This document shows, piece by piece, positions 1-10,476 of a stretch of DNA of 64,000 bases. Source of the DNA: Salminus brasiliensis (Eukaryota > Chordata > Actinopteri > Characiformes > Bryconidae); NCBI RefSeq assembly GCF_030463535.1, contig NC_132881.1, positions 40,955,973-41,019,972 on the forward strand, written 5' to 3'. The position numbers and the translations under genes are program-made. Below the pieces are notes generated by a model. The model was given only the letters and a program-made list of their open reading frames with translations, did not search any database and was not told the DNA's origin. Numbering within the stretch: the first letter of the stretch is position 1; the number at the start of each line of letters is the position of its first letter.

Positions 1-58
1 GAGCCCGGACATTTTAATTAAAACGCAGTGCAGCCAATCAGATGAGGCATGTTTAACA

Positions 59-431
59 TACACTGTAAGTCGAAATGTTTGCGGACATTGAGCAACTTGT
101 AAATTGCAACTATTGCTGACACAGATGTGTGTGTCAAAACCCTGTAGGGAAGTATTGCCAATAGAATAGGACTCTATGAACCTATCGGCACCATGCCTAA
201 TGCCAGACGTGGGCTAGAGGGATTTAAAGCCCCTCAGCATTGAGCTGTAGAGCAGTGATACTGTGTTCTCTGAAATGATGACCTAACACTGGTGTTGCTG
301 AATGCAAATTCAAATTCTCAAAGCAATACTTCAAATCTACTGGAAATCCTTCTTCCTCGGACAGTAGAGGCAATTACTCCAACTTTAATACCTCTGAATG
401 AGCAGATGTCCCAATACTTTTGTCTATATGG
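59..431 (-). mobile_element. Tc1-type MITE (family A), diverged copy 1
   Basis: Reverse-strand copy of a repeat found eleven times in the window. Diagnostic internal blocks seen here in reverse complement are the 'gcaccatgcctaatgcca' block, the 'aataggactct' block and the far end 'gtcccaatacttttgtc'. The left end near 59 (tacactgtaagtcg) is a decayed form of the terminal repeat. No coding capacity is visible. Family assignment rests on the TA...TA ends and the TIRs of the intact copy at 28153-28628. Confidence 0.75.
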
Positions 432-1624
432 CCTGTTGAATTCTAGCCGATAAATTTTATTCTTGTAAAACTGAATAATATTTTTGGTACATCCACACAA
501 AAGCCATAAACCGAGCTCAGGGGAAAAGATTAATGCTCGATAAATCTTCGCTGTATTGTTGCCTGAAGACATATGCTTCTTATGCAGTGGCTCCTTATAT
601 AAATATATGCTCCTCACAGTCAGAATCCTCTGAGCACTCTGACTACAAATATTTGTGGCTAATTGTCCATATCTGTTCTGTTGTAAAAATGCTCTAAAGC
701 AGCTGAGAGGATAAAGGCCTCAGGCTCTTTCCCCCAGGCTCTAAGTGGAAACACACATACACACACCTATAGTCTAGGCTCGCCCTGTGTGGTTTAGCGA
801 GAGTGATGAAACACAGAGCATTATAAATGGCACCAAGCCTCATACTGAAAGTGTTTACATGGCACAGAGTAGAATCTCATCCATTAGTGAGGGCATATGA
901 GATACGACTCCCTGATGGCCTCAAAGTGCGCCCTTAGTGCTGTACGCCAATACACATCATTTAGAGAGAGGGGCGAAACACAACCTAAGATGAAAACAGA
1001 CTGTAACTGTGAGGAAGGAAGGAAGGAAAAGCTATATGGTTGAGTTTGGTCTTTAGATCAAGGACTTTACGCCCTCTGGTGGTCACAAGCAATTTCTGGT
1101 GGTTGTTTTATCATAGAATGCATAGAGTGAGTTCTGCCTTTACTCCTTTAGTCCTAACCCAAACTAGATCTCACACGGCACGTCTAAAAACAGCCCACAC
1201 CCAAACCAGTTATTAAAAATTAAATTAATTCAATATTACAATGAAAGATTGACCAATAATTAACACACTGTTGCTGTATCCTCAACATTTAATAAAACAT
1301 AGTGAGATTAAAAGTATCTGCCATATCTACCTTACAACTAAACATATCTTACTGCCTCTCACATGTTTCCTACCTGCTGAATTTAATGTCAAGTAAAGTA
1401 GTTTGTCACCAGTCTGGTGCTGCATTAAACTGATTCGCCCAGTTAAACATTGACTGTCCAATTGTGTGGGGTTGCCAGGTTCACGGTTTTCCAGCCAAAT
1501 TGTGAAAGTAGGTTGTGCCACAGCTGACTGCAGAAAGTAAAACATGAGAATGAACCATCTTATGAACGCATACTGATTCTGGTGTTAAATACCTGGTAAC
1601 CCAGAGACAGAAATGCAGTCATAT
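432..1624. other. Non-coding stretch without recognised features
   Basis: No exon, RNA gene or clear repeat was recognised. Short open frames here lack splice context and resemble no protein I know. The upstream sgms2 exons expected on the plus strand were not found here, so they probably lie left of the window. Confidence 0.5.
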
Positions 1625-1935
1625 ACAAGATTTTGGAGCATTACTGTGAGGATTTGATTGTATTCAGCGACGAGAGCAGTAGTGAGGTCAGGATGTTGGA
1701 TGAGCATCACCCCATCTCATCCCCAACTCCCCAACTCATCTCAAAAGAATTGGATGGAGCACCAACCATCATTCCAGTGAGCACAGTTCCACTGCTCCAA
1801 AGCTCAATGCTGGGGGGCTTTATGCCTCTCTAGCCAACACCTGGCATTAGGCATGGTGCTAATAGCTTTATTGTTCATCTGCTTCAAGGAGTCCTATTCT
1901 ATTGGCATTATTTTTCTACAGGGACTAGACAACCA
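1625..1935 (+). mobile_element. MITE family A, copy 2 (both ends truncated)
   Basis: Contains the conserved internal blocks in plus orientation: 'attttggagcattactgtg' near 1632, 'gtcaggatgttgga' near 1686, 'acagttccactgctcc' near 1783 and 'ggcattaggcatggtgc' near 1842. The TIRs are missing or unrecognisable. Confidence 0.75.
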
Positions 1936-2035
1936 CTAATGCACTAATGCATAAGGGCTGGTCATGAACATTACATGCATACAATACAGTATATACATAC
2001 AATATATACACCATATACAATATCAGTCATATGTA

Positions 2036-2320
2036 TAGTGCATTAAATGGACAAAAGTATTGGGACGCCTACACATTGCATCTACAGGAGCTTTTATGGC
2101 ATCCCGTTCTAAAATCATGGGCATGCCAATAGGTTTATGGCTCGTCTACTTTAGGGAGTCCTATTCTATTGGCAATACTTGTCTACACGGACTAGCCAAG
2201 CTAGTGTGTGTGTGTGTGTGTATGTGCATTTTTACATATGTGTCAGCAATGGGTGCAACTTAAAGTAGCCGAATGCATTCATTAGAAGGGGTGTCCACAA
2301 TTATTTGGACATATAGTGTA
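2036..2320 (+). mobile_element. MITE family A, copy 3 (internal deletion)
   Basis: The left end 'ggacaaaagtattgggac' starts near 2048 and the right end is 'ttggacatatagtgta', ending at 2320. The central half is deleted relative to the 28153 copy, but the 'gagtcctattctattggcaa' block is kept. A short TG run lies inside (2205-2221). Confidence 0.8.
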
Positions 2321-2756
2321 AGTGCACTGAATTTTACTGGCCATTGAAAAATCCATGGATAAAGCTTAAAGGCTAACAACAGTAGCCAGGTGCACAGTAG
2401 CCATCTGTGATACTGGATTACTTTTCAACATATTTTGAGGCATTGATCACACAGTGAACATCGGTTAGACACTACATTTAGTATGACAGGGATTGTCCTG
2501 AAGCATCGCTTTAATGCATTATTGATGTGTGATTGCAGCATCTTCTTCTGCATGAAAGTGCCGTGTTGTCTCTGTTTTGTCTCAGACTGTTTTGGGTCAG
2601 TGACGGTCAGCACCTCTTTAAAATAAAAAACACAAGTATACAGAGTTTGTTTTGGCATCAGCCGCGTCCCCCTCAGCCATGGCTGTAAAAGGTCAAAGCC
2701 GTCTCTTGGAACCAGCGACAGGTCAGTGGCCTAAATTCCCTGCTCTGCTCTTACAG

Positions 2757-2942
2757 GCTGTGAAGTGCTCGCCCTGCAGTTACCTCACCCACACCTGGTG
2801 GAACCCCATCTTTAACTTCCTCGAGCGCAACGTCCAGACCCAAGTGCCTTGCTCCTTCTGCTGGCCTGTCACGTGGCCCCCGACCTGCTTGAAGAACCCC
2901 TGCAAGAACTACTCCATGGTGCAGAGCGTTCGGGAGGAGTGA
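2757..2942 (+). CDS. sgms2: Sphingomyelin synthase 2, last coding exon (partial gene)
   Basis: Encodes the last 61 residues. The start is a phase-0 acceptor after 'ctgctcttacag'; the stop is TGA at 2940-2942. Key segments are a THTWWNPIFNFLERNVQ stretch followed by PCSFCWPVTWPPTCLK and a Cys/Lys-rich tail ending in VREE. These align with my recollection of the cytosolic C-terminus of SGMS2 (WW-P-IF-F-E-NVQ, PC-F-WP-SWPP-C-K) and less well with SGMS1. The Cys-rich tail fits the known palmitoylation of SMS2 that targets it to the plasma membrane. The enzyme moves phosphocholine from phosphatidylcholine to ceramide, giving sphingomyelin and diacylglycerol. The catalytic His/His/Asp residues lie in upstream exons outside the window. 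Position next to cyp2u1 in the same orientation supports the call. Confidence 0.88.
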   Translation, partial: AVKCSPCSYLTHTWWNPIFNFLERNVQTQVPCSFCWPVTWPPTCLKNPCKNYSMVQSVREE

Positions 2943-3205
2943 CGGCATCGCTGAATCTCACGCTGCTGGTTTTCTGCCATCATACTGTATTTATGGCTGC
3001 CTAGAACGTTGTGCATAAATTATACCAAAGACTATTGAAGAGGTTGCGAGACAATCACAGGCTCAGGTTTAAGCAGAATTAAAGATACTTTGATAGAAGT
3101 TGACCGGTTACTGTTTAAATTTCATTTTTATAAATGAACATCCAAGAAATAATATTCTGAACTATGTAAGGTTCCTCTGAATAAACAGTATTCATGTTTT
3201 GCCAT
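2943..3205 (+). other. sgms2: sgms2 3' UTR with poly(A) signal
   Basis: Follows the TGA directly. A canonical AATAAA lies at 3180-3185, so cleavage near 3200 is likely. A second AATAAA-like site near 3379 could serve a longer form. Confidence 0.6.
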
Positions 3206-3487
3206 CTTATTTTTTTTTTTCTTTTAATGTTATCTTTTTATTTTTGCTCTCACAAGAAGCAAATCATGTTTTTCACTGTCCCAACTGTGCCTTTCTCATG
3301 CATGCATTTCTTCTTGATTTAATTACTTGTTATCAATTTCTGTTCTTTGTTTGTTTGTTTTTTTTACATACAAGTGTAAAATAAAACACTTGACAAACAT
3401 TTCTACACAATTTGGCGATTTTGTCATTTCATACAGCCCAAGCAATGAAAGTAAAATCTTAAATCTGTCATAATTATCCCTTCTTTG

Positions 3488-3488
<1 letters not shown>

Positions 3489-3531
<43 letters not shown>
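3489..3531. repeat. (TA)n microsatellite
   Basis: About 21 uninterrupted TA units. Confidence 0.95.
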
Positions 3532-3533
<2 letters not shown>

Positions 3534-3667
3534 TCACTGTCCAATGAAATCTCTAAAATGGTGAATTTACAGGAGAAGGAAAACCTGTTCCAAACCTTGA
3601 ATGGAAGTTGGATGTTCATTGGACAGCAGCGATGTATAGCCACAATTATAAAATAATATTAGGACTA

Positions 3668-3972
3668 GTTAATAATAAATAATATAAGACATTCTATACC
3701 AAGTTATAAAATGATATGCACTGACAACCACATTCACTGTTAGACACTGATGGAATTTGGCCTCCACCTTTAACCCATCCATGCAGTGAACACACACACA
3801 CCAGTGAAACACACACAGTGACAGTGAGCATACGCACCCAGAGCGGTGGGCAACCATTGCTGCAGCGTCCGCGGAGCGGAGAGGGTGAAGGGCCTTGCTC
3901 ACTCAGGGTATCAAACCCACAACCCTGTCATCAATAGCCCAGAGCTCTGACCGCTGAGCCACCACTGCCCAA
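3668..3972 (-). repeat. tRNA-derived SINE (family B), copy 1
   Basis: On the minus strand the element starts 'gggcagtggtggctcagcgg', which resembles an A box. About 40 nt on comes a B-box-like 'gttgtgggtttgata'. The body carries a 'ccatgcagtgaacacacaca' block and an 'agtgagca' block. Related copies lie at 13225 and 19590. The head resembles tRNA-derived SINEs widespread in fish. Confidence 0.65.
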
Positions 3973-4783
3973 TCAAAGTTGTTGTCAAGCCAGTCTGAAA
4001 CCAGTGTGCCTCCACTGGTGTTTATTTTTGTTTTTCATTATTAAAATGCTGAGTGTGTTACTAGCTGAGCTGTGGTCTTTTAAGCAAACCAGCAACATGT
4101 TTGTACTTATGCTAGATTACCGACCTAATAGTCTGTTGGCTTCCCGTCTGCAACAGTTTTTGAGATGTAAACAAAGTCATTCAGCCTGGACTGATGTGAA
4201 ATGTGCTGTTCTACATATTGTCTGGGATTTGTTCACAGCGATGGTTAGCAACTAGGGGGGGAATTCACAAAGCTGTATTTCTCAGTTTAGCCAGAGGGCA
4301 AAGTGGAAACCACCAGAGAATCTACACAGTTATTCTGATGTTTTATAAGTAATGGTAAACATAGTGAAATAGTGATAAATATAAAAAGTAAGGTTTCTGT
4401 GGGGACTGTTTTTCATTTCAATGGCCAAAATACAGTTCCCATTCTGCATTTAGTTAAAATAAATATTTTAGGCCTCAAATGTTTTAGATATCTCAAAACT
4501 ATTGTCAAACAGTATATTTATATTTACGGGGGGTATGTATCAGGTATATCTAAACTATGTGGTGCTATAAGGCTATGCAATAACTTTATGTGTATTTTTA
4601 AAGACATTAAACTCTTTAGATGCCTGGCTCCTATTAAAAAGATAAAAAAAGGTAAAGGTGCACGTATTTGTCACTAACACGTCTGTGAGCACTTTTGTTT
4701 ATAGATATTTCAGATATTTTTTAAGTCTAATTGTAAATATTATCAGAGGAGCCGGGTATCTGTTTGAAGCTAACATGTTAATA

Positions 4784-4784
<1 letters not shown>

Positions 4785-4842
<58 letters not shown>
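4785..4842. repeat. (TA)n microsatellite
   Basis: About 29 TA units without interruption. Confidence 0.95.
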
Positions 4843-4849
<7 letters not shown>

Positions 4850-4889
4850 TGTAAATATGTGCACTCTTAAAAAATGTAAAGTGAAATTA

Positions 4890-4930
4890 TTAGTAGTAGT
4901 AGTAGCATTAACAACAGCAACAACAACAAC

Positions 4931-4966
<36 letters not shown>
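4890..4966. repeat. Compound trinucleotide microsatellite (TAG)(CAA)(TAA)
   Basis: Short TAG run, then CAA units, then about 14 AAT/TAA units. Confidence 0.9.
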
Positions 4967-4967
<1 letters not shown>

Positions 4968-5159
4968 TTTTATTTAATTTATAATGGAAATTACATTTAA
5001 GTACAAATCTCAAGGTGCTACTCAGACAATCATTAGTAAAATAGTGGGGGGACTAATTATTTATTTATTTAATGAATTAACAGAAGGAGAGATCCCACAC
5101 TATACGCAGTGTGGTGCAGTGAGTGCAGTCCATGAGTCTGAACTAAACGGCGTCGACGA

Positions 5160-5406
5160 GGCTGCTGATTGGACCAGCCACTCACTTGTACCCGCCCACT
5201 TTCTCCAATCTGGACCGACCGTCCAATGAGGAGCCGATGAACGCGGCCAATAAGGAGACGCATAGGCAGCCACGTCCCAACCACAACAACAACGGCAGCT
5301 CGACAGGGACATGGACATGATCAGCGAAACCCGGTCAGAGCTTTAGACCGAGCTCTGCTTCTCCCACAGTCCGGGCTCGCTGGTGTGTTTGGTCAGTAAC
5401 GCTGGG
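5160..5406 (+). promoter_or_regulatory. cyp2u1: cyp2u1 proximal promoter and 5' UTR with four CCAAT boxes
   Basis: Four CCAAT-class motifs lie within 84 bp: ATTGG at 5168-5172 and CCAAT at 5205-5209, 5223-5227 and 5247-5251. The segment has more G+C and CpG than its flanks and has no obvious TATA box. Known biology: clustered CCAAT boxes are typical NF-Y targets in TATA-less promoters. The transcription start probably lies between about 5270 and 5380 (inference). Confidence 0.6.
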
Positions 5407-8400
5407 ATGGAAATTGAGCTCCGTCAGCTCTGGCAGGAGGTCCGCCTCTCGCCACTCTCTTCCGTCAACATCGCAGCGCTGGCCGTGTTTCTCGTCGTGT
5501 TCGTCTTGCTGAGGCACTACATACAAACCAGGCGCTACCTGAACATCCCTCCGGGTCCAACGCCGCTGCCCATCGTGGGCAATTTTGGTAGTTTATTCTT
5601 GCCCCCGTTCGTTCTGAAAATCTTCGCCCGCCGCGATGATTATGAGAAGAGCAAAGCCCACCCGCTGTCCCCGCAGGTGGGCCTGATGCAGCTGTCCAGA
5701 CTGTACGGGAACGTGTACAGCATCTTCGTGGGGAATCAGCTGATAGTCGTGCTAACGGGCTATGAGATGATTAAAGATGCGATGACCAACTACGCAGATG
5801 TGTTCTCGGACAGACCGGACATACCTCTCGTTTCTATCCTGACCAAACGGAAAGGTAAGGGGGGGATGCCAGTGCCAGTGCCAGTGCCAGTGCTACCTTT
5901 TCAGGGGCCTATGTGGTTTGGCCTGATCCTACTACAGACAGTGTTGCAGTACAGTAGGCTAGAGGCTTCTTAACCCTTCCAGGCACCTTCAGCAGCACCT
6001 GTTATCAACAGCGTCTCTCATTCAGCTCCATAATTTAAGGGACACTCCGGCCAAGCTCCAAAAACACACCCCTAATGACCTGTCATGAAGGTGGGAGGAG
6101 CTATTAAAGACTTCTGCAGCTGCTTTGGGTGGGTTGTTGGGGCTCTGGGTGCATCCCAATTACAAGCTGATTACTCATACTAACTAGTAGTGTTGCACGG
6201 ATACCGTATCAGTACAGCATCAGTATCAGCAGCCTGATGCCCTACACATACACTTAACTACTCACACATGTTCAGGGAACAGAGGTCCCCTTGATGTAAA
6301 AATACTATGTGCAATACCTCCCCCCCTCCTCCCACATGTGCAATTAAGAGTAATTTGCAATAACCTGTAAATAATATTGTTATGGCTTTTTTAATTCTTA
6401 TTTATATTGTGTATATAGTGTAAATTATTATTTATCTACATTTTTTTGTAACTGAGTGTCTTGATATCCCTTTCTGCTGTGACACTGAGAATTTCCCCAC
6501 TGTTGGATTAATAAAGGATTATTTTATCTTATATTTATATATATTTTTTTTTACCTAGAATTTATTTTGCTCACATACTTTACTAACGTTTAAACAACCA
6601 GTAAAAAAACAGTCATAAATAGTCATTACCATTAAACAACATTGAAACACCCATGTGGTGTTTTGTGGGTTTTTTTTGTGTTGTTCTGAAACCAAAAGTT
6701 GAGTTTCAGCAGCTTGTTTAAAAGCCACTGAAGTTTAGTTCCTTGGACGTGGGTCTGAATGTGGAATGGCTGCAGAAGCACTACTTGTTTCCAAACTGGC
6801 ATTTTTTTCACTGCTCTGAAATGTGAAATTTTAACACCAATTACAAAGCTGTTTGCAAGATTTTCCTTCCCTACTTGCACATGTTACTGCATTGTGACAG
6901 TTTTTATATTTTCATATCTCTGAAACTTTTCAAATGCCACAATGCAGTAACACGTACAAGTAGGGAAGCATAATCCCTAGTTACATTTTTCTAATAAAAA
7001 AGTAAAACCTATAAGAAGTAGCATCGGTACTTGGTATCGGCAGGTACTTGCAAATCTGGTATCGGCATTGTTGAGTACACCCAAAAATCCTCAATGCATG
7101 CTTAGAACTGGTTGGTCTATTGTCCCACAATGCATTGCAAAACAGAAACAGGGAGGAGCTACTTACATTGAAAAATGGCAGACTATGATGCAAGTGCAGT
7201 GGCAACATGTGCATCAACTGGTGCATCAACCGCTACAGTTCACTACCATTACTGTTAGCCCTTCAGTCTGTTGCAGGTTCCTCGATAATGGTGATTAAAC
7301 ACCTAAGCTATAGTTGCACAATAAGAAGGGTCTCCGTTTCTGGTCCTGGTGGTTTTCTTTACTAAAACAAATGAGTTGATCCAGGTGTGTTTGTAGTTTT
7401 TCAGAGGTTTACTCATCAGAAGAGGCTTTTTCCTCAGTTGGCCCAGAGTGTCCCTTTAAATGATGAGCTGGATCAGGTGTGTTGGGGTGGGCATCAGTTG
7501 AAGCTGTGAAGCTGAGAACCACTGGTCTAGGACCTGCTCTTGGGACGTGCAGGACATAACCAAATGCAGGGTAAAATGTAACATGAATGATGAGTATGTT
7601 CTGGTCCTGGAGGTCTTCGTTCAGCACAGTTTGGTGATTTCTCAACTCAAACAGGTGAATTTAACCGTGTGTGTTTGAGCAGAGAAATGACCAGAGCATT
7701 TTGAGTACAAGCATTTGGGCCAGATTTTAACACACTTGCACTAAAATGTCATGACATACCAATGTCTAAACAAGGGTATGACTTGGTCTGCAGGTATTGT
7801 GTTTGCACCTTATGGCCCAGTCTGGCGAAAGCAGCGGAAGTTCTGCCACACAGCGCTACGAAATTTTGGACTCGGTAAGCTGAGCCTGGAGCCTTGTATA
7901 TATGAGGGCTTCACCATTGTTAAGGCTGAGCTGCTCAGACGAAGTCAAGAAGCAGGAGGATCGGGATTGGACCTGACCCCCTTGATCAACAACGCTGTGT
8001 CCAATGTCATCTCGTCCATCAGCTTGGGTCAGCGCTTCCACCACCAGGACGAGGAGTTTCGCACCCAGATGAACCTCATGGCCAGTGGCCTGGAGATCAG
8101 TGTCAACAGCCCTGCCCTTCTCATCAACATCTTCCCATGGCTATACTACTTACCCTGGGGGGTCTTCAAACAGCTCCGCAAAGTGGAGAGGGACATCACA
8201 GCTTTCCTTAAGAAGATCATAGCCAAACATAGAGCCAGTCTGGACACTGAAAACCCCAGAGATTTAATAGACATCTACCTGGTGGAGATGCTGGCCCAGC
8301 AAGAAGCAGCAGAGTCAGAAGAAGGTGGATTCTCAGAAGATTATCTCTTCTTCATAATAGGGGACCTTTTCATTGCAGGGACTGATACCACCACTAACAG

Positions 8401-10391
8401 CATACTGTGGATGGTGCTGTACATGTGTTTATATCCTGATGTCCAAGGTATGCACACAAACACCTATGAAAACATAAAATTAGGGTTATTGGGATATTAG
8501 CTATTTGCATGTTATCTATCTTGCTTAATGAGGTCTAATAACACTTTGCTCTGGTAGGGCTGGTCAGTGTAGAAGGTTATCTATTAATAACTTTGTAATT
8601 AACACATGACCTGTACAAGATAAATAAAATTATTATTATATTTTTACTTTATTCTTGAGAAAATTGTAGTATAATCAGGTCAAATGATTACTTATTGTCC
8701 CAGGATTTCAAAATTATGTCATTTTTTTTACTCAAGACAATATGTGGTCATTTCCACATAAGTCATTATTAGGAGGAAATTTAGTCAGAAAAGGCTAAAA
8801 CTGATCATATTGAGAAGATTATGTGCAAAATACTGTTTTTCCATCATGGGCTCCTCCTACATTTGTGGAGTGCAATTCACTTTCCACTGCAGTTAATATG
8901 TTATAGGATTTTACACTAATATGAAAGTTCCGTAGTGGAGAAGCTGCACAGAGTGGCAATCACAGAGACAGTTAGTCAATCTCCCTATTACAGTCAGTCA
9001 GCTTGCCCCTAAACTCTTATTATGGACACTAAAAAGCTGGTGTGCTTATTCAGGAAATTGCTACATCAGTAAATCTGCCCTATTTTTTGTTTGGAAAAAG
9101 GACTAGCTAAGTGGTGGGGAGTCCTGGGGGTCCTGGAGTCCTGGTTTGGTGATTTTCCTTTTCAAACACATCCAATTTCATCAGGTGTTATTAGAGCAGA
9201 AAGATAAACAAACCGTGCTGGACTCCGGCCCTCCATTTCCACCTTGACCTAACAGGTCCCATAAAATATTGTTGTTTCTTTGACCCCACAGAGAAAGTTC
9301 AGAAAGAGGTCGATGCCGTGGTGGGATCTGGGAGACTTCCATCCCTGACAGATAAGGGAACTCTACCATACACAGAGGCCACCATAATGGAAGTGCAGAG
9401 AATGACAGTGGTGGTGCCACTGTCCATACCTCACATGGCTTCCAAGACCACAGGTCAGGAACTGAAACTTGCTTACATGTTTGTTTGTTTGTTTGTTTTT
9501 TTTTATCTGGAAAAAATTGCTAGTGCAAATCATTTGGGTCTTGTGATCTTCTTTTCATGTTGTTTTCCATCTTCAAAGCTAAAAGCATGTGAAGAGAGAA
9601 AGAACAAGCAGCTTTGTAAACTGAATTTGTCTTTTCACAGAATTTCGAGGCTATACAATTCCTAAGGGCACTGTTATCATCCCCAATCTCTGGTCGGTCC
9701 ATAGAGATCCCACTGTGTGGGAGAATCCAGATGACTTCTGTCCTTCACGGTTTCTAGATGAACAGGGACAGCTTCTTAGGAGGGAGTATTTCATTCCGTT
9801 TGGAATAGGTACAGTTTATTATTCAACTTCACTGCTGTGAGCAAAGCCACAGTCAGCAGCTTGATGGTGGCCTTAGTTTTGGAATATTCAACAATACAAA
9901 ATGAGGAAGCTGAGGGAACATTTCTCAAAACAAAGCTCTGCATGCTAAAATAGCCAGTCTCTCATTCAGCTCCATAGTTAAAGGGACACTCCGGCTGGCA
10001 TTTTTTCACTTCTCTGAAATGTGAATTTTTAACACATATCTCATGAGAAGTTCCCCAGCTGGCCTCAGTGTCCCTTTAAATGATGAGCTGGATCAGGTGT
10101 GTTGGGGTGGGCATCAGTTGAAGCTGTCTGTGCAGTGCTGTGGGTCCCAAGACCAGGATTAAGAACCACTGGGACATGGGACGTGCTAAAATAGCCAGTC
10201 AGTCATATACAGAACTCCATTTAACAGCTGCACAGGTTTTGTGTACAGCACAGATAATTACTCCAATATTTTGGCTCACACTAATGGAGACCAGTTGTAC
10301 TTATAAGATGAAATAACTAGAAAGAACAGACTCTGAGTTTGACTGTAAAACAAAATGCAAACTCCTGACTGTGGCCTTAAATAACCCTTGT

Positions 10392-10476
<85 letters not shown>

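Larger units (their letters stand above)
3973..5159. other. Intergenic DNA between sgms2 and cyp2u1
   Basis: AT-rich and without a convincing exon. Apart from two microsatellites, nothing was recognised. Confidence 0.5.

Noticed and set aside
2652-2756. In-frame extension of the sgms2 exon upstream to an ATG at 2652
   Set aside because: A strong acceptor lies at 2755-2756, and similarity to SGMS2 starts only after it; upstream codons look intronic.
5383-5406. Upstream in-frame ATG for cyp2u1
   Set aside because: It would only add eight residues (MCLVSNAG) before the Met at 5407; the latter leads into the membrane anchor more naturally. Not fully excluded.
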